Part shown: positions 41,354-50,193 of the stretch, piece by piece
Position numbering within the stretch: the first letter of the stretch is position 1
Layout: each line of letters begins with the position of its first letter
Assembly: GCF_009735585.1 (NCBI RefSeq)
Contig: NZ_VJVW01000002.1
Location: 124,001-188,000, forward strand
Length of the DNA: 64,000 nt
Source of the DNA: Christiangramia aestuarii
Lineage (GTDB): Bacteria > Bacteroidota > Bacteroidia > Flavobacteriales > Flavobacteriaceae
Reading direction: 5' to 3'
Notes under the pieces: model-generated
Seen by the model: the letters and a program-made list of their open reading frames with translations, nothing else
Told to the model about the DNA's origin: nothing
Database searches by the model: none
Program-made: the position numbers and the translations under genes

Positions 41354-41635
41354 ATGGAAATTAAGCACAGGGAGAATGACAGCAGAGGAATGTTCTTCAT
41401 AGAAAATGATAAGGGGATCATAGGCGAGCTTACTTATCACAAGAATGAAGGCAGTGTACTTACCATAGACCATACCGAGGTAAAACGCGAAATGGAGAAC
41501 CAGGGTATTGGTTCAAGCCTGGTAAAAAAGAGCGTGGAATATGCCCGGGAGAATGATCTGAAGATCCATCCCCTATGCCCTTTTGCTGAAGTACAATTCG
41601 ATATTCATAAATCTTATTCAGACGTAAGAGCATAA
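41354..41635 (+). CDS. Small GNAT-like acetyltransferase (YjdJ/Gtn-type)
   Basis: A 93-residue minimal GNAT fold (NATD1/YjdJ group): GELTYHKNEG, DHTEVKREMENQGIGSSLVK (acetyl-CoA loop) and the C-terminal HPLCPFAEVQF motif with the family Cys. It starts 2 bp after the clpP-like stop codon, so the two are co-translated. Substrate unknown. Confidence 0.88.
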   Translation: MEIKHRENDSRGMFFIENDKGIIGELTYHKNEGSVLTIDHTEVKREMENQGIGSSLVKKSVEYARENDLKIHPLCPFAEVQFDIHKSYSDVRA

Positions 41636-41663
41636 GCCTTACGCCCACCCCTATCTTAACCTA

Positions 41664-43298
41664 ATGCGTAACTGCAAATATCTTTTCCTGTCCTTTTGCC
41701 TGCTTATTATCACGGCCTGTAAGGATGACCCAAAAACTGCGGGCATGGAGCAACGCGATGAGGAGGAGGTAGAAGAAATAGCTTTTCTTACAGATTCAGA
41801 CGAGATTGAAGATTATCTTGAAGATGAATTTCAACCTGAGAAATTCCATTATCGGGATAGGCTTATCGAATTTTACAATAACAATGAATATGAGCCGGTA
41901 TGGTCTAACCGGAAATTAAGAGATGATCTATTTCGAAATATTGAGAATATCGAAGAAGAGGGATTGTTCTTTGAGGATTACCATGGGGAACAACTTCAGG
42001 AACTTTTAACCAGTATAAATACGAATACTGAAGAAGAAAACAATTTGCTGGAAATACTTCTAACAGATTCCTTTTTCCGGCTTTCAGAAGACCTGGCTAA
42101 CGGTAAGCTCAACCCCAGGAAGATCTACGAGATCTGGGGTTCCCCGGCCAATGAAATTGATCCCACCCAGCTTTTAAAATCTGCCATAGCAAGCGAGGAT
42201 ATAGATGCAGCGCTGGAATCGGTTAAGCCCAATCATATCGTTTATAAAGGCCTAAAAAAAGCCCTTAAAGAATATAAAAAGGAGGACTGGAGAAATACTC
42301 CTGCCACCAGGATCGAGCCGGGCAAACTAATCAAACCCGGGGAAGAAGACCCCAGGATATTTTCGGTAACCAAAAGACTGGCGGAACTCGGATATTATAA
42401 AGCTGAAATCGATTCATCCAATACCAAATTCAATAAGAGCATACAGGATGCCTTAAAGGAATTTCAGAAAGAGCACGACCTGCAGATAGACGCTTTACTG
42501 GGAGAGTCCACCATCAAGAATCTTAATTACACCAAGGAGGATCGCCTGCACCAATTACTGGTAAATATGGAACGCTGGAGATGGTATCCCCGGGACCTGG
42601 GAGATCACTACATTATTGTGAACATCCCCAATTACGAACTTAATGTGGTAAAGAATGGCGATACTATAAGGACCCACAAAACCGTGGTAGGAAAGAATTA
42701 CAGGAAGACTCCGGTTTTTTCAGACCAGATAGAATATGTGATCTACAACCCCACCTGGACCATTCCACCCACGATCAAGAAGAACGACGTGATCCCGGGA
42801 GCCTCAAAGGACATTGGCTATTTAAGAAAAAAGAATATCAAAATATATGACGGCAGCGGAAACACCGTAGATCCTGCCAGCGTAGACTGGTCTTCTTCAA
42901 AAGCAAGGTCCTACACTTACAGGCAGCCGGCAGGTGCAACCAATCCCCTGGGAATCGTAAAAATCATTTACCCGAACGAACATATGATCTACCTGCACGA
43001 TACGCCTTCGAAGAATCTATTTGAAGATAATGCCAGGGCGGCAAGCTCAGGCTGTGTTCGCGTTCAGGATGCCCTCGGCCTGGCAGAATACCTGTTGAGC
43101 GACCAGGAAAAATATGATAAGAAAAAAATAGAAGATATTTTAAAATCTGGAAAAACCACAGAGATTCCGGTTACCCAGACCGTTAGAGTGCATCATTTTT
43201 ACTGGACAGCATTCCAAAAAAAAGATACCACCAAATTCATTGATGATATCTATGATCTTGATCGTCAGCTCTGGGAGTTATTAAAACCCAGCGCCTGA
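41664..43298 (+). CDS. YcbB-like L,D-transpeptidase lipoprotein
   Basis: A 544-residue murein L,D-transpeptidase. The N-terminus carries a lipoprotein signal (FCLLIITAC, Cys at about 19), then an acidic linker, an L,D-transpeptidase scaffold domain, a peptidoglycan-binding-like domain (about 225-290, VTKRLAELGYY ... QDALKEFQKEHDL), and the YkuD catalytic domain with HDTPSK and the active-site SSGCVRV. It forms 3-3 crosslinks or attaches proteins to peptidoglycan. It ends 1 bp from the 3' end of a second, convergent L,D-transpeptidase gene. Confidence 0.93.
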   Translation: MRNCKYLFLSFCLLIITACKDDPKTAGMEQRDEEEVEEIAFLTDSDEIEDYLEDEFQPEKFHYRDRLIEFYNNNEYEPVWSNRKLRDDLFRNIENIEEEGLFFEDYHGEQLQELLTSINTNTEEENNLLEILLTDSFFRLSEDLANGKLNPRKIYEIWGSPANEIDPTQLLKSAIASEDIDAALESVKPNHIVYKGLKKALKEYKKEDWRNTPATRIEPGKLIKPGEEDPRIFSVTKRLAELGYYKAEIDSSNTKFNKSIQDALKEFQKEHDLQIDALLGESTIKNLNYTKEDRLHQLLVNMERWRWYPRDLGDHYIIVNIPNYELNVVKNGDTIRTHKTVVGKNYRKTPVFSDQIEYVIYNPTWTIPPTIKKNDVIPGASKDIGYLRKKNIKIYDGSGNTVDPASVDWSSSKARSYTYRQPAGATNPLGIVKIIYPNEHMIYLHDTPSKNLFEDNARAASSGCVRVQDALGLAEYLLSDQEKYDKKKIEDILKSGKTTEIPVTQTVRVHHFYWTAFQKKDTTKFIDDIYDLDRQLWELLKPSA

Positions 43299-43299
43299 T

Positions 43300-44037
43300 C
43301 TATACATTCAGAAATTCTGAATTCTTCAGGTAGTTCTGGTCATCCTTATGGATATAAACTACAGAATTCCCTTTTATTTTATGAATTAGTTTCTTGGCTA
43401 TTTTATTAGGAACCGCGGGACAACCATAACTTCTCCCGAGTCTTCCTACCCTGTCAATAAATTCTGGTTCAGCATAATCTGCTCCGTGGATCACTACATA
43501 ACGCTCACGGGCTTTAGAATTGAAGCCTTCCTCCATTCCATCTATAAATAATGACAGGCCGTTCTTACCGTAATAAGTTTCGCCGGTCACGTAAAAACCT
43601 AAAGAACTCTGGTGAGAATTAGGAGTATTAGAAAACTTGTTAGCGAATTCCAGTCCTGTACCCTGGCCGTGAGCCACGTAGGTATTAAAAAGGACCTGAC
43701 GGGTGTCCATATCAAGGATCCACATTCTCTTTTTGGTAGAAGAAAGATTAAAATCTATTACGGTAAGAAGTGGATTCGAGATCTCTCCATCTTCATCCAG
43801 CTTCATATATCCGCTAATAGCCTTTTCAAATACTGAAAGTTGCGGCATAGAAGAATTCTTAGCTGAAAATGATTCGTAAATCTCTACAACTTTTGCTTCG
43901 AAGGTTTTCTCTTCATTCCTGGTTTCAGGAATTTCTGCGGCGATCTCAGCATCTTTATTCTTATTGATCTCGGCTGCACTAGTAAAAGCAAATGAGAAAA
44001 TTAAAACTCCAACAACCGTAAGGATCCTATACTTCAT
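43300..44037 (-). CDS. Exported YkuD_2-type murein L,D-transpeptidase catalytic domain protein
   Basis: A 245-residue protein with signal peptide (MKYRILTVVGVLIFSFAFTSA) and a YkuD_2 domain: LWILDMD-type strand (RMWILDMDTRQVLFNT), YVVIHGADYAE, and the active-site LGRSYGCPAVP with the catalytic Cys. The ATG at 44037 is preferred to one 35 codons upstream because it starts the signal peptide. It probably trims or links peptidoglycan in the periplasm. Confidence 0.9.
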   Translation of the reverse strand: MKYRILTVVGVLIFSFAFTSAAEINKNKDAEIAAEIPETRNEEKTFEAKVVEIYESFSAKNSSMPQLSVFEKAISGYMKLDEDGEISNPLLTVIDFNLSSTKKRMWILDMDTRQVLFNTYVAHGQGTGLEFANKFSNTPNSHQSSLGFYVTGETYYGKNGLSLFIDGMEEGFNSKARERYVVIHGADYAEPEFIDRVGRLGRSYGCPAVPNKIAKKLIHKIKGNSVVYIHKDDQNYLKNSEFLNV

Positions 44038-44497
44038 ATATCTGTGTGTTTTTAAAATTCTGTTAATTAAATCCAAAAGCCTTGCCAACATACGAAAATT
44101 AAAAAGCAATTTCCAAGTAAGCGTAATTTTAACATTACACAAGCTTAAAAACCTCTACATGAGTTGACTAAGAACAAATCAGATAGTTTTAAAGAACGTT
44201 ATTTTTAAAGTCTTATTTTACAATTTCGATTTTTTTAGTGTTAAATTTTTAAGGACAAAGTATTCGAGGGTATTAAGAATTATTCTTTGTTAAAAGGGGG
44301 GTTCAAAATCAAGGTCGCTGGTATAATTAAAATTCATTGAAATTCTGCAGTTTCATCTCCCTAGAATCTTTCGTAGAAATCATTCGAAAAGCAGGCGGTA
44401 GCTCAAGATTAAGCCCAGTTTTAATAAAACATTATAGCCTCCGGCACTGGCATTACATGTAATTGTTTTTATCTTTAGCCCCCAAAGAATTTTACAA
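44038..44497. other. 460-bp divergent intergenic region
   Basis: No gene seen. It must contain the promoters of the YkuD_2 gene (left) and gpmI (right). Near gpmI there is a perfect palindrome ATTACATGTAAT (44452-44463) followed by a promoter-like TATCTTTA (44470-44477). The middle is AT-rich with a short G tract (about 44296-44301) and no obvious structure. Confidence 0.4.
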
Positions 44498-46015
44498 ATG
44501 AATAAGAAGGTCCTTTTAATGATACTGGACGGTTGGGGCATCACTCAAAATGAGGAGGTTTCAGCCGTTGCACAAGCAAAAACCCCTTTTATGGACGCAC
44601 TTCCAGATAAATTTCCACATGCGTCTCTAAGGACAGACGGAATGAATGTTGGATTACCGGAAGGCCAGATGGGAAATTCTGAAGTTGGCCATATGAACCT
44701 GGGAGCTGGCCGGGTGGTATACCAGGATCTCGTTAAGATCAACATGGCCGTAGAAAAGGATACTTTAAAAGACGAGCCAGTCCTTGAAGAAGCCTTGAAT
44801 TATGCGGTAAAGAATAATAAACCTGTCCATTTTATGGGACTGGTTAGTAATGGCGGGGTGCACTCCCACATCAATCACCTCAAAGGCCTGCTTTCTGCTG
44901 CTGATAAGCTTGGGGTAAAAAATAAATATGTGCATGCCTTTACCGATGGGCGCGATGTAGACCCGCATTCGGGCAAAGGCTTTATTGAAGACCTGCTTCC
45001 GCATCTTGAAAAAACCAACTCCAAACTGGCTTCAGTTATTGGCAGATATTATGCTATGGACAGGGACAAAAGATGGGAACGCGTAGAAAAGGCTTACGAT
45101 CTTATTGTAAAGGGTGAAGGTAAAAAGACCACAGACCCTCTTGCAGCCATTCAGGAAAGCTATGATGAAAATATTAGTGATGAGTTCATCAAACCTATTG
45201 TAATTACAAATGAACAGGGAGAAGCGGTGGCTAAGCTTTCAGAAAAAGACGTGGTGATTTATTTCAACTTTAGGACAGACCGCGGAAGACAACTTACCCA
45301 GGCGCTGTCTCAGGATGATTTCCCTGAATACGACATGAGGAAGCTTACGTTGTATTACGTGACCATGACCAAATATGATGACAGGTTCAAGAATGTAAAT
45401 GTCATTTTCAAAAAATCGAATATCAAAGCTACCCTAGGTGAAGTACTGGAATATGAAGGAAAGAAACAGATAAGGATAGCCGAAACCGAAAAATACCCGC
45501 ATGTCACCTTCTTTTTTTCAGGTGGACGCGAGGAACCTTTTCAGGGAGAAAAGAGGATCATGTGTAATTCTCCTAAGGTAGCTACCTACGATCTTCAGCC
45601 TGAAATGAGCGCTTTCGAAATCAAGGACAAGATCCTTCCTGAGATCGAAAAAGAATCGGCAGATTTTATCTGCCTAAATTTCGCCAATCCAGACATGGTT
45701 GGACATACAGGAGATTTTGATGCTGCTATTAAAGCCTGCGAAACCGTGGATACCTGCGCTAAGGCCGTGGCAGAAAAGGCTTATGACCATGGCTATTCTG
45801 TAATAATCATTGCAGACCACGGTAACAGCGAAGTAATGAGAAACCCTGACGGAAGCCCTAATACAGCCCACACAACCAATCCAGTTCCACTAATTCTAAT
45901 GGATAAGGATGCAAAAAGTATCAAAGAAGGTAAGTTAGGTAACATTGCCCCGACTGTTTTAAAACTTATGGGAATTGAACAACCAGATTTAATGACCGAA
46001 GACCCATTAATTTAA
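44498..46015 (+). CDS. gpmI: 2,3-bisphosphoglycerate-independent phosphoglycerate mutase
   Basis: Interconverts 3- and 2-phosphoglycerate in glycolysis using a phosphoserine and two Mn2+ ions. The 505-residue length is standard. Visible features are MILDGWG at the N-terminus (metal Asp), the active-site Ser in QMGNSEVGHMNLGAG, FTDGRDVDPHSG, and the C-terminal metal cluster NPDMVGHTGD and IADHGNSE. Start ATG 44498. A thioredoxin-like lipoprotein gene follows after 5 bp. Confidence 0.97.
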   Translation: MNKKVLLMILDGWGITQNEEVSAVAQAKTPFMDALPDKFPHASLRTDGMNVGLPEGQMGNSEVGHMNLGAGRVVYQDLVKINMAVEKDTLKDEPVLEEALNYAVKNNKPVHFMGLVSNGGVHSHINHLKGLLSAADKLGVKNKYVHAFTDGRDVDPHSGKGFIEDLLPHLEKTNSKLASVIGRYYAMDRDKRWERVEKAYDLIVKGEGKKTTDPLAAIQESYDENISDEFIKPIVITNEQGEAVAKLSEKDVVIYFNFRTDRGRQLTQALSQDDFPEYDMRKLTLYYVTMTKYDDRFKNVNVIFKKSNIKATLGEVLEYEGKKQIRIAETEKYPHVTFFFSGGREEPFQGEKRIMCNSPKVATYDLQPEMSAFEIKDKILPEIEKESADFICLNFANPDMVGHTGDFDAAIKACETVDTCAKAVAEKAYDHGYSVIIIADHGNSEVMRNPDGSPNTAHTTNPVPLILMDKDAKSIKEGKLGNIAPTVLKLMGIEQPDLMTEDPLI

Positions 46016-46020
46016 TCCTT

Positions 46021-46575
46021 ATGAATAAATTTTTTATACTGCTTGCGGTGATTACCATCAGCTGTGCCAACACTGTAAGTAATAGTCCGAAAACCAATGT
46101 AACAGCAGAAATAGAAGAAAACGAAGTGCAAAAAGACATGCTTCTTGGTGAATTCACCAAGAAGGATCTTCAGAAAAAACCTTTTTCCAAGTGGTTTGAA
46201 CCAAGATATACGAATTTCACCCCTGAGAGTGAGGCTATGGAAACCATCAGGAAAAATATCAAAGATTATGATATTAAGGTTCTTATGGGGACCTGGTGCG
46301 GGGACAGCAAGAGAGAAGTTCCTAAATTATTAAAGATCCTCGACAACTCAGATTTCGACTACGACCAATTAGAGATGGTGGCTGTAGACTATAATAAAAC
46401 CACGCCTTCCATGATAGAAAAAGAACTGGATGTACACCGTGTACCCACCATAATATTCTATAAGGATGGTAAAGAAGTAAACAGGTTCGTAGAATATTCT
46501 CAGGAAGAAAGCATCGAAGAAGACCTGGCGAAAATCGTTAACGGGGAAACGTACAAAAATTCCTACGCAGACTAA
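46021..46575 (+). CDS. Thioredoxin-like lipoprotein with a CGDS site
   Basis: A 184-residue predicted lipoprotein (signal MNKFFILLAVITISC, Cys at 15) with a thioredoxin fold: MGTWCGDSKREVPKLLKIL and the cis-Pro loop HRVPTII. The resolving Cys of the usual CxxC is replaced by Ser (CGDS), so it cannot act as a normal dithiol oxidoreductase. Mixed-disulfide trapping, isomerase-like or chaperone work is possible (inference). It sits 5 bp after gpmI. Confidence 0.85.
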   Translation: MNKFFILLAVITISCANTVSNSPKTNVTAEIEENEVQKDMLLGEFTKKDLQKKPFSKWFEPRYTNFTPESEAMETIRKNIKDYDIKVLMGTWCGDSKREVPKLLKILDNSDFDYDQLEMVAVDYNKTTPSMIEKELDVHRVPTIIFYKDGKEVNRFVEYSQEESIEEDLAKIVNGETYKNSYAD

Positions 46576-46627
46576 CTTATAGCTAAGCTTAAACCTCAAA
46601 TTAGAAAATATTAACTAATTTCGTATT

Positions 46628-47032
46628 ATGCCCAATTCTCTTACCATAGCGGTTGACTTTGACGGGACTATAGTGGAGAACAGATTTCCTGAAATAGGAA
46701 AACCTATACTTTTTGCTTTTGAGTCTTTGAAAAAATTGCAGAACGAAGGTCATCGCCTTATATTATGGACGTACCGTCATGGGGAGCGCCTTAATGAAGC
46801 CGTTGAATTTTGCGAGCAACACGGCATCAAATTCTACGCGGTAAATAAAAGTTATCCTGAAGAGGAATTTGACAATAGCATAAGCAGAAAAATACTAGCT
46901 GATATTTTTATTGACGACCGTAATATTGGTGGGCTAAAAGGCTGGGGGGAAATTTGCCAGATGCTAAGCATTGAAAATCCTCAAAAAGTAAAAAAGAAAA
47001 AGAAAAGGACCGGTTTATTCGGCAGATTTTAG
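46628..47032 (+). CDS. HAD-like hydrolase (BT_0820 type)
   Basis: A 134-residue compact HAD-fold protein: nucleophile motif VDFDGTIVEN, motif II LILWTYR, and the acidic motif DIFIDDRN. It has only a minimal cap and a Lys-rich tail (KVKKKKKRTGLFGRF). Related Bacteroidetes proteins of this size are small phosphatases of unknown substrate. It starts ATG 46628 and is followed by map after 6 bp. Confidence 0.85.
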   Translation: MPNSLTIAVDFDGTIVENRFPEIGKPILFAFESLKKLQNEGHRLILWTYRHGERLNEAVEFCEQHGIKFYAVNKSYPEEEFDNSISRKILADIFIDDRNIGGLKGWGEICQMLSIENPQKVKKKKKRTGLFGRF

Positions 47033-47038
47033 AAAACT

Positions 47039-47854
47039 ATGATAATACCTAAATCCAGAGAAGAAATAGAATTAATGCGTGAGAGCGCACTAATAGTTTC
47101 CAAAACTTTAGGGATGCTTGCTCCAGAGATCAAACCTGGAGTGACCACTCTTCAACTGGATAAAATGGCCGAGGAATTCATCAGGGACCATGGTGCAGAA
47201 CCAGGATTCCTGGGGTTATACGATTTCCCAAATTCCCTTTGTATGAGCCCTAACGCCCAGGTGGTTCACGGTATTCCAAATGATACCCCTCTTAAAGACG
47301 GGGATATCATTTCTATAGATTGTGGAGCTATCAAGAATGGTTTCTATGGAGACCACGCTTATACTTTTGAAGTTGGTGAAGTTGCGCCTGAAGTAAAAAA
47401 GCTTCTGGAAGTTACCAAGGAATCCCTGTATGTGGGCATCCGTGAATTCAAAGCGGGGAACCGTGTTGGAGATGTTGGTTATGCCATACAGAAGTATACC
47501 GAGGACCATGGCTACGGAGTCGTAAGAGAACTTGTAGGCCACGGGCTTGGAAGAACCATGCATGAAGATCCTGAAATGCCTAATTACGGGCGCAGAGGAA
47601 GAGGAAAGAAATTTGTTGAAGGAATGGTCGTGGCCATAGAGCCTATGATCAACCTCGGAACCAAAAGAATCAAGCAATTACCAGACGGATGGACAATTCT
47701 TACAGCAGACAATAAGCCTAGTGCCCATTTTGAGCATGACGTGGCCCTTGTTGATGGTAAACCCGAATTGCTGTCCACATTTAAATATATTTATGAATCT
47801 TTAAAAATCAATTCACAAGAAGAAGACGAATTTAGAGCCAAAGTTTATGATTAA
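47039..47854 (+). CDS. map: Type I methionine aminopeptidase
   Basis: Removes the initiator Met from nascent proteins. The 271 residues show the pita-bread fold signatures: VVHGIPND (His), DIISIDCGAIKNGFYGDHAYTF with the two metal Asp residues, VGHGLGRTMHEDPEMPNYG (His), and the metal Glu residues in VAIEPM and AHFEHDVALV. Start ATG 47039. The last 8 bp overlap the start of the NUMOD4/HNH-like gene. Confidence 0.96.
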   Translation: MIIPKSREEIELMRESALIVSKTLGMLAPEIKPGVTTLQLDKMAEEFIRDHGAEPGFLGLYDFPNSLCMSPNAQVVHGIPNDTPLKDGDIISIDCGAIKNGFYGDHAYTFEVGEVAPEVKKLLEVTKESLYVGIREFKAGNRVGDVGYAIQKYTEDHGYGVVRELVGHGLGRTMHEDPEMPNYGRRGRGKKFVEGMVVAIEPMINLGTKRIKQLPDGWTILTADNKPSAHFEHDVALVDGKPELLSTFKYIYESLKINSQEEDEFRAKVYD

Positions 47855-48410
47855 AAGTTACAGACAGGAAATCTGGAAAACCCTACACAAAGATTCCTGG
47901 GAAGACCGCTTTGTCTATGAAGTCTCAAATTTCGGAAGGATGATCAGTTATCTGAAAAACCCCGAAGGAGACCTAATGAAAGGCGGAAAAGTAGGTGGAT
48001 ATTTAAACTTCGCGGTAAAATTGAAGAATGGTAAGCACAAGACTTATTACATTCATCGCATTATTGCAGAAATGTTTTTAGAGAAGAAAGAAGGCGACCA
48101 GTACGTGATTCACAAGAATTTCGTGAAAAACGACAATCGTGTTTCTAACCTGGCCTGGGCCACCAAAGATGAGTGGGTCCAGCATCAGTACAACAGTCCT
48201 AAGGTTAAGGAGAACAAGAAAAAAAGGAAACTTAGAAAAGTGACCTCTTATTCTAAACTTACCTATGCACAGGCTGTAATCTTAAAGAAAAAACTTTTAG
48301 ATCCCGAAAGGAAAACCCGGATCAGGGTACTTGCCAAACAATTTGGAGTATCAGAGATGCAGCTTTATCGCATCAAATCTGGCGAAAACTGGGGAGATAT
48401 CGAAGTATAG
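47847..48410 (+). CDS. NUMOD4/HNH homing-endonuclease-like protein
   Basis: A 187-residue protein: an N-terminal NUMOD4 motif (EIWKTL, YEVSNFGRM, about 8-32), an HNH-like core (IHRIIAEMFL, VIHKNFVKNDNRVSNLAW, about 70-110), a very basic linker (KENKKKRKLRK), and a C-terminal helix-turn-helix-like part (IRVLAKQFGVSEMQLYRI). In the HNH core the usual acidic residue after the first His is absent (IHKN where VDHIDGN is typical), so nuclease activity may be lost. It overlaps map by 8 bp and precedes the methyltransferase by 3 bp, looking like a fixed member of the operon rather than a mobile insert. Confidence 0.8.
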   Translation: MIKSYRQEIWKTLHKDSWEDRFVYEVSNFGRMISYLKNPEGDLMKGGKVGGYLNFAVKLKNGKHKTYYIHRIIAEMFLEKKEGDQYVIHKNFVKNDNRVSNLAWATKDEWVQHQYNSPKVKENKKKRKLRKVTSYSKLTYAQAVILKKKLLDPERKTRIRVLAKQFGVSEMQLYRIKSGENWGDIEV

Positions 48411-48413
48411 CTA

Positions 48414-49178
48414 ATGAGTAATCTTTTTAAACTGGCCTTAAATTCAATTCCCAGGCCTGTTCTTATTAGAGCCAGTTACCTGGTAAGGCCGTTTTTAAAG
48501 ATTTACCTTCATGGCAATCGATATATAGATCCCATTGACGGGAGCAGCTTCAGAAAGTTTTTACCTTACGGTTACGAAAATCAGCGGGAAAATGTTCTTT
48601 CCCCCTCTACCCTTTCGCTAGAAAGGCATAGGCTGTTATGGCTTTATCTGAAGGAAAAAACCAATTTTTTTACGAGCAGTCACAAGGTCTTGCACTTCGC
48701 ACCAGAACAGGCGTTTTATAAGAGGTTTAGGAATTTGAAGAATCTGGATTATACCACGACAGACCTGAACTCTCCCCTGGCTGATGTAAAGGCAGACATC
48801 TGTGATCTGCCTTTCAAAAATGAAAGTTTCGATTTTATTTTATGCAACCATGTGCTGGAGCATATCCCAGACGATCGTAAGGCCATGGAAGAAATATACC
48901 GTATCCTGAAACCAGGGGGTACAGCGATACTCCAAATCCCGCAGGATCTAAAACGGGCTAAAACATTCCAGGATGACTCCATAACCGATCCTGAGGAGCG
49001 CGCCAAAATATTTGGGCAGTATGACCACGTACGGGTTTACGGCAGGGATTACTTCGATAAATTAAGAAAAGTAGGTTTTCAAGTGGAAGAAGTAGACTAC
49101 ACCTCCCGCTTAAGTGAGGAACAGGTAGAGAGATACCGGCTGGCCAAAGGGGAGATCATCCCCGTTTGCCATAAATGA
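48414..49178 (+). CDS. Class I SAM-dependent methyltransferase
   Basis: A 254-residue Methyltransf_11-type protein. The core includes VLHFAPEQAFYKRF (motif I region), TTDLNSPLADVKADICDLPF and FDFILCNHVLEHIPDD, then RILKPGGTAILQIPQ. The substrate is unknown; similar proteins occur near cell-envelope genes. It starts 3 bp after the NUMOD4 gene and its stop abuts the 3' end of the convergent apbE gene. Confidence 0.88.
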   Translation: MSNLFKLALNSIPRPVLIRASYLVRPFLKIYLHGNRYIDPIDGSSFRKFLPYGYENQRENVLSPSTLSLERHRLLWLYLKEKTNFFTSSHKVLHFAPEQAFYKRFRNLKNLDYTTTDLNSPLADVKADICDLPFKNESFDFILCNHVLEHIPDDRKAMEEIYRILKPGGTAILQIPQDLKRAKTFQDDSITDPEERAKIFGQYDHVRVYGRDYFDKLRKVGFQVEEVDYTSRLSEEQVERYRLAKGEIIPVCHK

Positions 49179-50192
49179 TCATTCCAGCAGGTTTTTCCTG
49201 AACCCGGGACTTACGAACTCTCCCATATTACCTTCTGGAGTGGAATATAAGATATAAACTTCTACATTATCTAATTCCTCAACCAGCTTTTTGGTCCTTT
49301 CCAGCCCGAGAGCCATAAAAGCAGTGGCGTATCCATCGGCCATCATACAGTTATCTGTGATCACTGAAGCACTGAGAAGATTGCTGCGCTCAGCCTTTCC
49401 ATTCATAGGATTTATGGTGTGGACATATTTTTGCCCGGTAACCGAATCCATTCGGTATTTACGGTAATTTCCGGAGGTAGCCATGGCCGCATTTTTCAGT
49501 TTTACTTTTGCTTTTAAACTACGCTCGCCTTCTTGCTGATCTGGATCGTCAATTCCAACCACCCAGTCGGCTTCGCTTTCCAGGTTTTTTCCCTTCGCTC
49601 TGAGTTCACCTCCCAGTTCTATAAGGTAGTTGTTCACTTTGTTCGCTTCCAGGTATTCCGCGATGACATCTATGGTATATCCTTTGGCTATAGCGTTAAA
49701 ATCCAGATACACATTGGGATGCTCTTTTTGAAGCCTTCCTTTTTCCGTAATATTTATCTTATCAAAGCCCACCAGGTTGCGCAAAGAATCCAGTTTAGAG
49801 CTATCTATCTCTTTTAAAGGTTTATCGGGCCCAAAACCATAAGCGTTAACCAGGACTCCCACTGTTGGATCAAAATACCCGTTGCTTTCCTGGTATATCT
49901 TACTGGACCCAGCAAAAACCTTTTTAAAGTGCTTGTCTACCTTCACGGTGGTATCTCCCCGGTTGATCTTAGAAATATCAGATCCGGTTCGATAAGTACT
50001 CATTGAAGAGTTTATAACTTCAAGGATACTGTCAAGAGATCTTTCGAATTTAAGGTCACGATCTGAAAAATACTTAACCATGTAGGTAGTTCCCAGGGCT
50101 TCCCCGGTATATTGATGACCGTCTATTTCTGACTTATCTGCACAAGAAATCAGCGAGACCAGCGCTAAGAATAAAATCGATATTTTTTTCAT
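49179..50192 (-). CDS. apbE: FAD:protein FMN transferase lipoprotein
   Basis: Transfers FMN from FAD to a Thr in NqrB and NqrC, maturing the sodium pump. The 337 residues have a lipoprotein signal (LALVSLISC, Cys at about 17), GTTYMVKYF, the YLDFNAIAKGYTID motif, the NYLIELGGELRAKG strand and the YVHTINPMNG segment, all typical of ApbE. It lies directly downstream of the nqr operon, separated by one small gene with a 1-bp gap, which strongly supports its role. Confidence 0.95.
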   Translation of the reverse strand: MKKISILFLALVSLISCADKSEIDGHQYTGEALGTTYMVKYFSDRDLKFERSLDSILEVINSSMSTYRTGSDISKINRGDTTVKVDKHFKKVFAGSSKIYQESNGYFDPTVGVLVNAYGFGPDKPLKEIDSSKLDSLRNLVGFDKINITEKGRLQKEHPNVYLDFNAIAKGYTIDVIAEYLEANKVNNYLIELGGELRAKGKNLESEADWVVGIDDPDQQEGERSLKAKVKLKNAAMATSGNYRKYRMDSVTGQKYVHTINPMNGKAERSNLLSASVITDNCMMADGYATAFMALGLERTKKLVEELDNVEVYILYSTPEGNMGEFVSPGFRKNLLE

Positions 50193-50193
50193 A

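Noticed and set aside
44390-44425. tRNA-like words (GGCGGTAGCTCAAGA)
   Set aside because: No acceptor, anticodon or T stem can be built around it.
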